Positions 15,202 to 23,179 are shown, numbered from the stretch's first letter. The stretch: 64,000 nt of DNA from Nitratireductor alexandrii (GCF_004000215.1 NZ_RBVY01000009.1:1-64000), one strand, 5' to 3'. Numbers and translations are program-made. The notes: a model not told the origin generated them from the sequence alone.

Positions 15202-16113
15202 ATGAAAGCCTTCAACAGCCTGTTTGAGATGATGGAGGCCTTCCCGGACGAACAGTCCGCGATTGACCATTTGCGCTCGATCCGCTGGGGTGCCGATAAC
15301 GAAAACGCGCACTGTCCGCATTGCGGCTCCACGAAGGTCTATCACTTCTCCGATAACCGGAACCACAAGTGCGGCGACTGCAAGAAGCGCTTCAGCATCA
15401 AAGTCGGCACAATCTTCGAAGATAGCAAAATTCCGCTCCGCAAGTGGTTCATGGCGATCTGGCTCATCACTTCGCACAAGAAGGGCGTTGCTAGCACCAC
15501 GCTCGCCCGCGATATCAAGGTGACACAGAAAACCGCTTGGTTCATGCTGCACCGTCTTCGCCATGCGGCCCGCACCAAGTCTTTCAATAAGCCCCTCGAA
15601 GGCACCGTTGAAATCGACGAGACGTTCATGGGCGGCAAGGACAAGAACAAGCACGCCGATAAGCGCAAAGGCGTTCGCGGACCTTCCGGCAAGGCAGTTG
15701 TGTGGGGTGCTCTTGAGCGCAATGGCGAGTTCCGCGCCTTCCACCTGACGACGCTCAAGGACGTGAAGGCCGCCGTAGAGGCGCACGTCACCGAGGGCTC
15801 TATCGTGATGACAGACGAGTACCCCGGCTATCAGGGTCTGTCGAAGTCCTACTATCACCAGACGGTCAATCACAGTGGCGGCGAGTACGTCCGCGCTTTC
15901 TATTTCCACATCAACTCGATTGAGGGCGCGTGGTCGCACATCAAGCGCCAGATTTACGGCATCCACCACTGGATTTCAGACAAGCACCTTGGCCGCTATC
16001 TTTCCGAAATGACGTGGCGCTACAATCGCCGCGACATCGATGATAGCCTACGTGTGAATACACTGCTTGCGCAGGTCGAGGGCCGCTTGCGGTACAAGGA
16101 GCTAATTGCATGA
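15202..16113 (+). CDS. IS1595-family transposase (303 aa)
   Basis: The protein has an N-terminal zinc ribbon (CPHCGSTKVY...HKCGDCKKRF) followed by the ISXO2-type DDE/N core: VEIDETFMGG, MTDEYPGYQ and HINSIEGAWSHIKR. It is full length for the family. ATG 15202 is used; the upstream 55 bases to the inverted repeat would hold the promoter. Its stop overlaps the next start by 4 bases (ATGA). Confidence 0.92.
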   Translation: MKAFNSLFEMMEAFPDEQSAIDHLRSIRWGADNENAHCPHCGSTKVYHFSDNRNHKCGDCKKRFSIKVGTIFEDSKIPLRKWFMAIWLITSHKKGVASTTLARDIKVTQKTAWFMLHRLRHAARTKSFNKPLEGTVEIDETFMGGKDKNKHADKRKGVRGPSGKAVVWGALERNGEFRAFHLTTLKDVKAAVEAHVTEGSIVMTDEYPGYQGLSKSYYHQTVNHSGGEYVRAFYFHINSIEGAWSHIKRQIYGIHHWISDKHLGRYLSEMTWRYNRRDIDDSLRVNTLLAQVEGRLRYKELIA

Positions 16114-16319
16114 GCAAGAAGCTGAAAAGAGCGATCGGCTTTGAAGGCATGCCGTTCGGAGAGGCGCTGGAGCGCCTGCTTAGGGTTGACCCTAAAGAGA
16201 TAGACAAGGAAATTGCGAAGACCAAGCGCGAGGCGGAGGAGATCGAGCGTGACGCCGAAAAAACCGAAGACTCCATCGAGCGCGGAGCACGAAGAACGAA
16301 GCACAGGTTCCGTCTATGA
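16110..16319 (+). CDS. Small transposon passenger protein (69 aa)
   Basis: This short charged protein starts MSKKLKRAIGFEGMPFGEAL and continues as one amphipathic helix rich in Lys and Glu (EIDKEIAKTKREAEEIERD). It is coupled to the transposase by ATGA overlap and overlaps the next gene by 71 bases in another frame. I know no function. A DNA-binding or regulatory helper is a guess. Confidence 0.62.
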   Translation: MSKKLKRAIGFEGMPFGEALERLLRVDPKEIDKEIAKTKREAEEIERDAEKTEDSIERGARRTKHRFRL

Positions 16320-17220
16320 CTTTCTGTACCACGATGCCCGACGCGTAGCTTCGTTCATTTCGCAATTCCATAAGTTCGGCCATCTAACTGGACTATCTCA
16401 CGGCGAATCCGCTGAACGCTCAAAATCGCGAAGCGGAAAGATGGGGGCGTCGGGCGGTTTCCCAGGAGTTTTTCGTGGCGGCGGCTCGCATGAGGACGAG
16501 ACCGGATTGTCTGCATCCAAAGAGCTTTCTCGCACCTATGATCCACTGTGGACCAACGCGCTTACCTTGCTCGACTATCTGGATGAGCGGAGGCTCATAA
16601 AGCGTGAGTTGGATTCTGCCACGCTAGGCCAGTTTGTGCTTGTGTCTGGCGGCTTGGATATTCGTGACGTGCGTTTGATTCAAAAGGCGATGGCGCTTCC
16701 TTCAATGCAGGCGCAAATTGCGGCCGCTAGCCAGCCCTCGAACACGCAGAGCTTTCACAAGAGCAAATCCAAGGGCAGGGGCATCCCACAGACGCCCGTT
16801 TCGATAAATCCAAACGCACAATTTGGAACTGAGTTTGTCGCTCTACTTCCTCACTCGGTGCAGGCGCGACTTCACGACGCTGCTGGCAACGTGTGGTGTT
16901 CGCTCAACGAGGAAGGTTTGGTTGTAAGTTCCAGCGATCTGTTCCTAAAGCACGGAATCCGCGTAGCTGGCGAATGGCACATGCTTGGGGTTCTGGACGC
17001 CATGCCAACAGCCACAGGGGAAGAAAATCCAGAGGACGTGTTCGCCGCCGCCGAGGGGGCAATGCCGGATAATGAATTCGATTCCGTCATCACGCTAGCA
17101 ACTCAGGGAATGGCGGGGCTTTTAGACGGAATGGTACCGTTCGCGCGCCTGCTTCTGGGTCGTCGAGACTCTGAATATGGAATTACCCCACTTCTGATAT
17201 TCCGCCAAACCGGCGAATAG
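16249..17220 (+). CDS. DUF6414-like passenger protein (323 aa)
   Basis: The start of the conserved part, SVYDFLYHDARRVASFISQFHKFGHLTGL, matches what I know of DUF6414 proteins. A glycine-rich stretch follows (GASGGFPGVFRGGGSH), then a helical and beta-rich C-terminal half. I chose GTG 16249 so that the protein begins shortly before this domain; an upstream frame extension would be Arg/Ser-rich and unlikely. It occupies the cargo position of an IS1595-type transposon and ends just before the right repeat. Its biochemical role is unknown; a defence or persistence function is only a guess. Confidence 0.72.
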   Translation: MTPKKPKTPSSAEHEERSTGSVYDFLYHDARRVASFISQFHKFGHLTGLSHGESAERSKSRSGKMGASGGFPGVFRGGGSHEDETGLSASKELSRTYDPLWTNALTLLDYLDERRLIKRELDSATLGQFVLVSGGLDIRDVRLIQKAMALPSMQAQIAAASQPSNTQSFHKSKSKGRGIPQTPVSINPNAQFGTEFVALLPHSVQARLHDAAGNVWCSLNEEGLVVSSSDLFLKHGIRVAGEWHMLGVLDAMPTATGEENPEDVFAAAEGAMPDNEFDSVITLATQGMAGLLDGMVPFARLLLGRRDSEYGITPLLIFRQTGE

Positions 17221-17221
17221 C

Positions 17222-17253
17222 GGGTCACACACGTATATAGGTCCCCTTTTAAT
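17222..17253. repeat. Right terminal inverted repeat and target duplication of the transposon
   Basis: Positions 17222-17245 are the exact reverse complement of 15123-15146. CTTTTAAT (17246-17253) is the second copy of the 8-bp target duplication. Confidence 0.95.
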
Positions 17254-17405
17254 AACGGTATGAACTGGTGGTGATTTGAAGACTTGAAGCCAATATCTTT
17301 TAAAAACTGACGACTAAAAGTCGAAGGAGCCGTTCCTGAGCGTAGCGTCTCAAGAAATTTCGGTATCTGCCCGTATACCTGCACTGACTGGTTCAATAGA
17401 GACAT
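17254..17405 (-). pseudogene. DUF5343 gene, 5' part (interrupted)
   Basis: Reading from ATG 17405 gives MSLLNQSVQVYGQIPKFLET, then a GTAPSTFSRQFLKDIGFKSS motif typical of DUF5343 N-termini, and IPLLKG just before the transposon. The 152 bases here plus the 487 bases 14636-15122 make 639 bases, exactly 213 codons, so excision of the transposon and one target copy would restore the gene. A TTG at 17432 is an alternative start. Confidence 0.82.
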
Positions 17406-17703
17406 ATGCACCCCCGCTTTTTGCGATTCCAAACAATAGAAAGCTTCTTTCTCGGTATATTCCTACACTTCAGCTCCACGAAGAACGTGCCTTTTTGAGC
17501 ACCCCCCAATTCATCAGAGTCCACCTCAACAAGAGATCCTTACGGTATGAAAAGAACATAGCAGTCCTAGACGCCCTCATCTTTAAGAAAAGATTCCTAA
17601 TTATATACCTGACATAGCTGTTTTCGTGTGCTACTGATTCGCCTGCGTGACAGGCCGGTAACGACAAGGAGGCGGAGGTGTCAGGGGGCTAGGAAGAGTT
17701 CCT
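17406..17703. other. AT-rich divergent intergenic region
   Basis: No reading frame here looks like protein. It lies between the 5' end of the DUF5343 gene (minus) and the 17704 gene (plus), so it should hold two divergent promoters. The left 220 bases are clearly richer in A/T than the flanks. No operator palindrome stands out. Confidence 0.5.
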
Positions 17704-17970
17704 ATGACGAAAGAAACGGTGGCTAACAGCCTGATAGAAGTATGCGCTCATATGGACGGTGTGAGGGAATACGCAGAAGGCTACGCCGTTGACCTTATGC
17801 GAGACCCAGATGCCGGGAGGCTTGTGATACGGGCGACCAATGAAGGTGGGCACAATGTCACGCACGTCGATTTGCTAGACCTTCTGGGTTGGCTTCGGAT
17901 GCGATACCCTAACCTTTTGGGAGGTGAGGGGAATGAAGAGATTCACCGAATCAGGACGGATGGCAATTAA
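17704..17970 (+). CDS. Hypothetical protein (88 aa)
   Basis: This is a small acidic protein (MTKETVANSLIEVCAHMDG..., VTHVDLLDLLGWLRMRYPNLL) with no membrane segment and no motif I recognise. ATG 17704 follows an AGGAAGAG about 8 bases upstream. The last 38 bases overlap the start of the next gene, so the pair is translationally coupled. It could be the partner (antitoxin-like) of the HEPN-like protein, but only the gene arrangement suggests that. Confidence 0.6.
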   Translation: MTKETVANSLIEVCAHMDGVREYAEGYAVDLMRDPDAGRLVIRATNEGGHNVTHVDLLDLLGWLRMRYPNLLGGEGNEEIHRIRTDGN

Positions 17971-18469
17971 GGACGGAAACCTCTACTGCGCCTTGACCTT
18001 AGCGCTGATGATACCGGATATCTGCGGTTCAATGGAGCATCCTGGCCCAGGGAAGTCGCAAAAGCGTTACGAAGCTTGGTTTGAAAAGTGGGCGGAGCCA
18101 CAATTCACAAGACTGATAGGCCCAAACAGCGCAAGAAGTGTCTTCATCTCTGCCAAGGACTGTTTTCAATTGCGGTGCAGTCTAATTCATTCAGGAAGCG
18201 CAAGGCTTGATCCCAAAAAGCCAGCAAATGTTGATCATTTCCTGTTCTTTGATCAAACAAGTACCAGCCACCTCAATTCGATAATCGTGGGAACTGACAA
18301 GTTCATTCAATTACGCGCAGACCTATTTTGTGAGGAATTGTTTAAGGCCGCAGAAAAGTGGGATGAGGCTGTCGCCAATGACGACAAAATTCAAAAAGAA
18401 AAAATGAACCTACTCACCATTCACAGCAGGGGTTTTGTCTATGGCGGCAACAAAATCAAGTTCGGATGA
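17933..18469 (+). CDS. HEPN-like protein, pEK499_p136-type (178 aa)
   Basis: The sequence is helical and contains LYCALTLALMIPDICG near the N-terminus, then KDCFQLRCSLIHSGSARL, whose R-x4-H spacing (RCSLIH) matches the HEPN RNase signature. The layout resembles the pEK499_p136 HEPN family as I know it. ATG 17933 has a GAGGGGA sequence upstream; GTG 17924 is an alternative. It overlaps the 88-aa gene before it and the tiny gene after it, so it is the middle of a three-gene unit in a defence-rich region. Confidence 0.65.
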   Translation: MKRFTESGRMAIKDGNLYCALTLALMIPDICGSMEHPGPGKSQKRYEAWFEKWAEPQFTRLIGPNSARSVFISAKDCFQLRCSLIHSGSARLDPKKPANVDHFLFFDQTSTSHLNSIIVGTDKFIQLRADLFCEELFKAAEKWDEAVANDDKIQKEKMNLLTIHSRGFVYGGNKIKFG

Positions 18470-18587
18470 AGGAGTCGAAAAGCGCCGCGACGACGCTCTA
18501 CGCCGCGCTCTTTCAACTCCACCGAAACCTAAACGGGATTCGGTGAAACGGAAAGAGAAGCCGAAGAAGGAGAAGCCCGCCAAGTGA
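18441..18587 (+). CDS. Very small basic protein (48 aa)
   Basis: ATG 18441 opens a frame of MAATKSSSDEGVEKRRDDAL, then RRALSTPPKPKRDS and a Lys/Pro/Glu-rich tail, to the stop at 18585-18587. It overlaps the preceding gene by 29 bases. Small proteins with a 'KRRDxALRRALxTPPKP' core are familiar as hypothetical genes in rhizobial prophages and mobile elements. Its stop codon lies in the loop of the transcription terminator. The function is unknown. Confidence 0.55.
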   Translation: MAATKSSSDEGVEKRRDDALRRALSTPPKPKRDSVKRKEKPKKEKPAK

Positions 18588-18600
18588 GGCGGGCTTCTCC
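18569..18600 (+). terminator. Strong terminator overlapping the stop of the 48-aa gene
   Basis: GGAGAAGCCCGCC (18569-18581) pairs perfectly over 13 bases with GGCGGGCTTCTCC (18588-18600), loop AAGTGA, followed by TTCTAAT. It ends the 17704-18587 operon. Confidence 0.8.
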
Positions 18601-18622
18601 TTCTAATATGAAAGGGGTAAGC

Positions 18623-18949
18623 TCATGAGCCACCGGTTTGCCACTGTGCAAGCTCTGCCCGCCCTCGATCCTGTGATTCGGCGACAGAACTGCGAAGCTG
18701 TTTTGCTGACTTGCCTTCGGTTGCAGATAGAACGCGGGGTATCTGATCCAAGGCTTTCTGATAGATGGCTTCGTGAAGTGCTGCGATTGATTGGCCCTCG
18801 GAAACTGAGAGACGCACAGTTATCGCGATATGCTGTGACACATTGCCGTTAGGCATCTCATCATCAAAGTTAAAGACAACCGTTGCCTTTACCAGTTGTT
18901 CTTCGCCTGGATGGTGCTGAACGTCCAGAATTTCGAATGCATCATTCAT
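18623..18949 (-). CDS. Hypothetical protein (108 aa)
   Basis: A soluble acidic protein with an N-terminal beta-rich part (FEILDVQHHPGEEQLVKATVVF) and a helical C-terminal half. ATG 18949 follows a clear GGAGG. It is transcribed in the same direction as the transposase 47 bases upstream and may be a passenger gene of that insertion sequence. No family recognised. Confidence 0.6.
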   Translation of the reverse strand: MNDAFEILDVQHHPGEEQLVKATVVFNFDDEMPNGNVSQHIAITVRLSVSEGQSIAALHEAIYQKALDQIPRVLSATEGKSAKQLRSSVAESQDRGRAELAQWQTGGS

Positions 18950-18996
18950 CGCGTTTCCTCCGTATTCGCCAATGGAGGAATGCTAACGCCTTCTGC

Positions 18997-19980
18997 TTAG
19001 GCGTGATAGGCGTTGTCAGTTTGAAGGTAAGTAAGCCGCTTTCCGGCGGCGCCACGGATCGCATCTTCGGCGCGCTCACGATCTGACACCTTCAACGCAG
19101 CGCGGCGGTTGTAGCGGAAATCGAACTCGGCAAGGTAGCGATGCAGGTGGGCCTCGCCGCAGTGCTGATAAACGCCGGTCATGCCGCGCTTAAAGACGGA
19201 GAAGACGCTTTCGATCGTATTGGAGTGCACGACAACATCGCCTTCGCGACGAGCGTACTCGCCTGCGGAGTGATTGGTTGTCTTGTGCGATGCATACTCG
19301 GTTCCGGTGACGGTATAGAGGCGGGACGAGTCAGTGTAGAGGATCGACTTGCGGTCGGCATTGCGGACCAGCACATCGCGCACGGTCTCTTTCGTGGCGT
19401 CATTCAGGTGGAACATGCGGGCCTTACCGCCACGCTCGACCAAGCCGACGACGATGCGCTTCTGTGCGCCGCCGCCCTTGCCCTTCTTCGTAAAGGGACG
19501 GCCTTTGCGCTGCGGTGACGGCTTGCGGGGCGTCTCGCGCTTGCCGATGTAGGTTTCGTCGGCCTCAACGGTCTTGCCTTCGCCGCCAATGGGGCCAGCC
19601 GACTTCACGTCTTCCTTCATGGCTTCGCGGATGCGGTGCGCCATGAACCAAGCAGTCTTATAGGTAACGCCGAGCATGCGGTGCAGCTGGTGCGCGGATA
19701 CGCCTTTCTTCGAAGCGGCCATCAAGTGAAAGCCGAGAACCCACTTCGCCAGCGGTATCTTCGAACGCTCCATTACCGAGCCGACCGTGACGGTGAAGTG
19801 CTGGCGGCAGGCGTTGCACTGATACAGGCCGGGGCGATGCGACTTGCCCTGTAGCTTGTGGATCGAACCTTCATCCGTGTTGCCGCAATGCGGGCAATAG
19901 ACGCCGTTCTCCCAGCGAAGGCTTTCGAGGTGTTCGCGGGCTGCGTCGTTATCGTGAAAAATGCGGTCGGTGAGGTTCAT
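18997..19980 (-). CDS. Second IS1595-family transposase (327 aa)
   Basis: The protein has a zinc ribbon (CPHCGNTDEG...YQCNACRQHF) and the ISXO2-type core VEADETYIGKRE, LYTDSSRLY and HSNTIESVFSVFKRG, with a lysine/glycine-rich insertion (about residues 155-175) typical of one IS1595 subgroup. It is not closely related to the copy at 15202. I could not find its terminal repeats, so the limits of this element are unknown. It lies between the HEPN-like operon and the transfer genes. Confidence 0.88.
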   Translation of the reverse strand: MNLTDRIFHDNDAAREHLESLRWENGVYCPHCGNTDEGSIHKLQGKSHRPGLYQCNACRQHFTVTVGSVMERSKIPLAKWVLGFHLMAASKKGVSAHQLHRMLGVTYKTAWFMAHRIREAMKEDVKSAGPIGGEGKTVEADETYIGKRETPRKPSPQRKGRPFTKKGKGGGAQKRIVVGLVERGGKARMFHLNDATKETVRDVLVRNADRKSILYTDSSRLYTVTGTEYASHKTTNHSAGEYARREGDVVVHSNTIESVFSVFKRGMTGVYQHCGEAHLHRYLAEFDFRYNRRAALKVSDRERAEDAIRGAAGKRLTYLQTDNAYHA

Positions 19981-19992
19981 CGAACTAACTCC

Positions 19993-20062
19993 TTGATTCC
20001 CAACGTATGGAATCAGGGTTGCTATGTCAAGTATATAATCATGAAAAGATTCCCATGATTGG
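19993..20062 (-). promoter_or_regulatory. Promoter region of the second transposase
   Basis: On the minus strand TTGACA (complement of 20022-20027) is followed after about 17 bases by TACGTT, a plausible sigma-70 promoter. An inverted repeat GATTCC/GGAATC (19995-20014) overlaps its downstream part, and ATCATG/CATGAT (20038-20059) lies upstream. Either could be an operator or part of a transposon end. Confidence 0.35.
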
Positions 20063-20075
20063 TGGTGGCGGGCGT

Positions 20076-20933
20076 TCAGGACTCATGCTGGCAGTCAATC
20101 CAACTGCATATTTCTGCATCTACGGCGCTCGCGGGCACGATCTCCGGCGCAAAGGCCGGATCATCCGCACGATAGGCTACGAAGCTATAGCCCGGATGCG
20201 GGCCTTCCCAGGCAACGGCGACAACGGTGCCGCGTAGTTCCTGCACCGGCCTGTTGCCATCGACCATCGGTCGCCATGCGTGGATGGCGTAGAACTTCAC
20301 GCGCGGCTCTTCCTCGCCGAAGCCGAAAAGGAAGAGATTGGTGCCGGAATTGAAGACCAGCTCCTCGTCTGCCTCCTCAATCAGGATGCCGCCGCGTGCT
20401 TCGTCGCGGTAGGTTTGTTCCTCGCGGTAGCGGGTCAGCCCGCCCACGGTCGTGATGATGAGGCGGGATATTAGTACGCGATCCCGTCGCGCCGGTGTCG
20501 TCCAGGCGCGGCGGTAGAGGCGGTATGTGCCGTCGAGATTATTGAGGCGACTGAAGCGGAGCTGCGACAGCGTTTTCTGCTGCGCGGCGATAAAGGCTGC
20601 AAACCCTTCCGGCAGGCCGGGGGCAGGATTGTAAATCGAGGTGCGGAAGCTCTCGGAGCGTTCCAGGAACTCGAAGACAATGCGCTTCTTGTGCGATTGC
20701 GCGTTTGTGAGGCGCGCAAGCCCTTCTTGCTGCCAGCGCGCCAATGTCGAGGCGGCGATCAGGTCTTTGCGATCCTGATGTTGTCCGCCCCTGCGGGCGG
20801 TATCGGTCGAGGTTGCCTGCGGATCGGCATTGAGCGCCCCGGCAAGGCGCACGAGCGCGCCCTTCTCGGCGGCAAGCTCGCTCAGGGCCTCCTGCAGCCG
20901 CCTGTTATGCTCTTCCGTTTCCTGCCAGGGCAT
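20076..20933 (-). CDS. Hypothetical protein divergent from the coupling-protein gene (285 aa)
   Basis: I do not recognise this family. From the chosen ATG 20933 it has a coiled-coil N-terminus (QETEEHNRRLQEALSELAAEKGAL), a helical middle (SHKKRIVFEFLERSESFRTSIYN) and a beta-rich C-terminal domain (LDGTYRLYRRAW... to EICSWIDCQHES). The frame extends up to 21077, but that would collide with the start of the coupling-protein gene. Its place next to the transfer gene suggests a regulator or transfer accessory, without proof. Confidence 0.6.
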   Translation of the reverse strand: MPWQETEEHNRRLQEALSELAAEKGALVRLAGALNADPQATSTDTARRGGQHQDRKDLIAASTLARWQQEGLARLTNAQSHKKRIVFEFLERSESFRTSIYNPAPGLPEGFAAFIAAQQKTLSQLRFSRLNNLDGTYRLYRRAWTTPARRDRVLISRLIITTVGGLTRYREEQTYRDEARGGILIEEADEELVFNSGTNLFLFGFGEEEPRVKFYAIHAWRPMVDGNRPVQELRGTVVAVAWEGPHPGYSFVAYRADDPAFAPEIVPASAVDAEICSWIDCQHES

Positions 20934-21076
20934 GGCGCATCCGAATCTGCAAATCTCCGCATCGGTGCGGAGCTTTGCACGAAAAATGCGGATGAAGAAG
21001 TTCTCTTTCCTTTCTGTTTCGGATTTTCCAGCATCACCAGCTTTTTCTTCATCGAACGCGCTGAAGGGGAAGTCCA

Positions 21077-22753
21077 ATGTCGGGCCAGAACAAGCAAAAA
21101 CCGGGAGCGCCGCTCGGCAATCTGCTGATCGGCGCGGCTATACTGGCTTTCGCCGCCGGGCCGGAGAACGGCGCGCATCTCAACGCTGCCGATCAGCTTT
21201 ATCTCGGCTTCTTCCAGTTCATCGGCGCGACGGCGATGGTTATCGGCGTCGGCGGTTATCTGAAGCTCTGGCAACAGCGGGCAAAGCGCAAGCTGGCTGA
21301 GCTGCCGTCCGGCACGTTCGGCGGCGGGGCGTTTGCCTCGCTGCGCGATTGTGCGACGGCGGGCCTGTGCGATCCACGCGGCCTGTATCTCGGCGTGCTC
21401 GATGGCCAGCCGCTCTTTTATTCCGGCAAGGCGCATCTGCTGACCGCTGCCCCCGCCCGCCAGGGCAAGGGCATCAATGTCGTCATTCCGAACCTGCTGC
21501 ATTTTCAGGGCTCGGTGTTTGTCACCGATCCGAAGGGCGAGCTGGCGGCGGTAACGGCGGCGCACCGCGCCGAACGTCTCGGCCAGAAGGTCTATGTGCT
21601 GAACCCCTGGGGCCTGCACGGCCTGCCGCAGCATCGCTGCAATCCGTTGCAGCCCCTTCTCGATGCGGCGAACGATCCGGCCTTGATCCGTGGCGTTGCG
21701 GACGAAGCCAAGGCGCTCGCACTCCAGCTTCTGCCGGAGCCCGAAGATTCCCGGAACCGCTATTTCCGCGAAGGCGCGCGCACCATCCTGCGCGCTGTCA
21801 TGTTGCACCTCGCCACGCGCGGGGCTCCTGCCACCTGCACGCTGCCGGAGATGTGGCGCGTGCTTTCCAGCACCAAGCGCATCGAAAAGCTGGTCGATCA
21901 GATGACCGCTTCCGATGCGCTCTTCGGCATGGTCGCCGATCTGGGCCAGGATTTGGCTTATCAGCTCGAAGACAATCCCGATCAGTTTGCTGACTTCCGG
22001 CAAGGTGCCGTGCAGGCGCTCGATATCTTCGATCCGGTCGGCTTCCTCGGCGCGGCGGTCAGCGGCTCGGATGTCGATTTCCGCGATCTAAAGGAAGGCA
22101 AGGCCAGCGTCTATCTGGTGATCCCGCAGGATCGGATCCCCACGCACGGGGCATGGCTCGGTCTGGTGACGCGGCAGGCTATCGCGGCGGTCGCTCGATC
22201 CTCCGGGCAGAGCGAGGTGCTGTTCGTCCTCGATGAGTTCGCCAACATGGGCAAGCTCGCAGGGCTCGCTGAAAGTCTGACGGCGCTTCCCGGCCTCGGC
22301 GTGCGCGTCTGGGCGTTCGTGCAGGAGCTTTCGGAGCTGATCCGGCTCTACGGGCCGTACACAGCGCGCACCGTGCTCTCGCAGGCCGAAGTGGAGCAGT
22401 TCTTCGCCGTGCAGGACGACCAGCTTGCGAAGACCCTCTCGGCGGCGCTCGGCCAGCGCACGGTCAAAACCCGCAATTTCAACCTCGGACGCACTGAAGA
22501 CGACGAGATCGGCGAAAGCCTTAGCGAGACCGGCAGGCCGCTCATGTCGCCGGATGAAATCCGCCTCATGGGTGCGGATGAGCAGCTTCTGCTCATCAAG
22601 GCGCTGCCGCCAATCCGCGCGCAGCGTCTGCCCTTTTGGTTCGTCTCGCCCTGGGCGGGTTGGGCGGCGCGCAATCCCGTCGAAGGCGACTACCCGCAGC
22701 CAAGGCCGCATCTGCGGCTGACCTACAGCAAGAGGAGCAAAGGTTATGAATGA
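21077..22753 (+). CDS. Type IV coupling protein, TraG/VirD4 family (558 aa)
   Basis: This inner-membrane ATPase links the relaxase-DNA complex to a type IV secretion channel. Two N-terminal hydrophobic segments (about residues 15-35 and 45-68) are followed by the nucleotide-binding domain: APARQGKG as Walker A, FVTDPKGELA, and LFVLDEFANMG as Walker B. The C-terminal part (IRLMGADEQLLLIKALPPIRAQRLPFW) is typical of TraG. With the relaxase at 2633 it makes the element mobilisable, but no full secretion-channel gene set is present in the window. Its stop overlaps the next start by 8 bases. Confidence 0.9.
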   Translation: MSGQNKQKPGAPLGNLLIGAAILAFAAGPENGAHLNAADQLYLGFFQFIGATAMVIGVGGYLKLWQQRAKRKLAELPSGTFGGGAFASLRDCATAGLCDPRGLYLGVLDGQPLFYSGKAHLLTAAPARQGKGINVVIPNLLHFQGSVFVTDPKGELAAVTAAHRAERLGQKVYVLNPWGLHGLPQHRCNPLQPLLDAANDPALIRGVADEAKALALQLLPEPEDSRNRYFREGARTILRAVMLHLATRGAPATCTLPEMWRVLSSTKRIEKLVDQMTASDALFGMVADLGQDLAYQLEDNPDQFADFRQGAVQALDIFDPVGFLGAAVSGSDVDFRDLKEGKASVYLVIPQDRIPTHGAWLGLVTRQAIAAVARSSGQSEVLFVLDEFANMGKLAGLAESLTALPGLGVRVWAFVQELSELIRLYGPYTARTVLSQAEVEQFFAVQDDQLAKTLSAALGQRTVKTRNFNLGRTEDDEIGESLSETGRPLMSPDEIRLMGADEQLLLIKALPPIRAQRLPFWFVSPWAGWAARNPVEGDYPQPRPHLRLTYSKRSKGYE

Positions 22754-23117
22754 ATACGATGTGAAAGTCACCGGCACCAGAAAGCCGAACAAGCGCCCGC
22801 ATCTGATCCTGCGCATTCTCGATGCGCCTTGGGATTTGACGGTGGCGGCGCTCAAGCGTCCGCGCGTGCTGATGCTCCTCGGCGGTATCTGGTTCGTCTG
22901 CAATGTCGGCACGCCGCATATCGGTAGCGAATATCAGTGCCGCTATCCGGTCCGTCCGGGCCAGCCGTGCCAGTCCTTCGTCTCCTGCACCTATCACGGG
23001 TTCCAGGGGCGGCGCGTCGTTGTGCCGGTCGGTGACGGGAGCTGCGGTCTTTTCAAACTGATCCCGCCCGATTGGGAAAAGCTGGCCGAAGAATACCGGC
23101 GGGCTCAAACGGGGTGA
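22746..23117 (+). CDS. Small membrane-anchored protein after traG (123 aa)
   Basis: A basic N-terminus is followed by one hydrophobic stretch (PRVLMLLGGIWFVCNVGTPHIG, about residues 38-59) and a Cys-rich outer part (YQCRYPVRPGQPCQSFVSC...GDGSCGLF) with four cysteines after the membrane segment, suggesting disulfides in the periplasm. It overlaps the coupling-protein gene by 8 bases. A transfer accessory role is inferred from context. Confidence 0.65.
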   Translation: MNEYDVKVTGTRKPNKRPHLILRILDAPWDLTVAALKRPRVLMLLGGIWFVCNVGTPHIGSEYQCRYPVRPGQPCQSFVSCTYHGFQGRRVVVPVGDGSCGLFKLIPPDWEKLAEEYRRAQTG

Positions 23118-23142
23118 GACGGGTTCAAAAGGAGTGAGACGG
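23103..23142. repeat. Two tandem 20-bp repeats
   Basis: The unit G(C/T)TCAAA(C/A)GG(G/A)GTGAGACGG occurs at 23103-23122 and 23123-23142, and a partial third copy (ACTCAGAC) follows. The first copy covers the stop codon of the preceding gene. The repeats lie upstream of a palindrome and the 23220 gene, so they may bind a regulator. Confidence 0.6.
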
Positions 23143-23179
23143 ACTCAGACAGACTATCGAAGGATGTAGAATTTGATCG

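Larger units (their letters stand above)
15123..17245 (+). mobile_element. IS1595-family transposon with passenger genes (2123 bp)
   Basis: Perfect 24-bp terminal inverted repeats and a perfect 8-bp target duplication define the ends; 8 bp is the size expected for IS1595-family elements. It contains the transposase (15202-16113), a 69-aa gene (16110-16319) and a DUF6414 gene (16249-17220), all on the plus strand and overlapping. Passenger genes are known in this family. The perfect repeats point to a recent insertion. It has split a DUF5343 gene. Confidence 0.95.

Noticed and set aside
17470-17667. 65-codon minus-strand frame in the divergent gap
   Set aside because: No start signal and no protein-like pattern; the region is better read as promoters.
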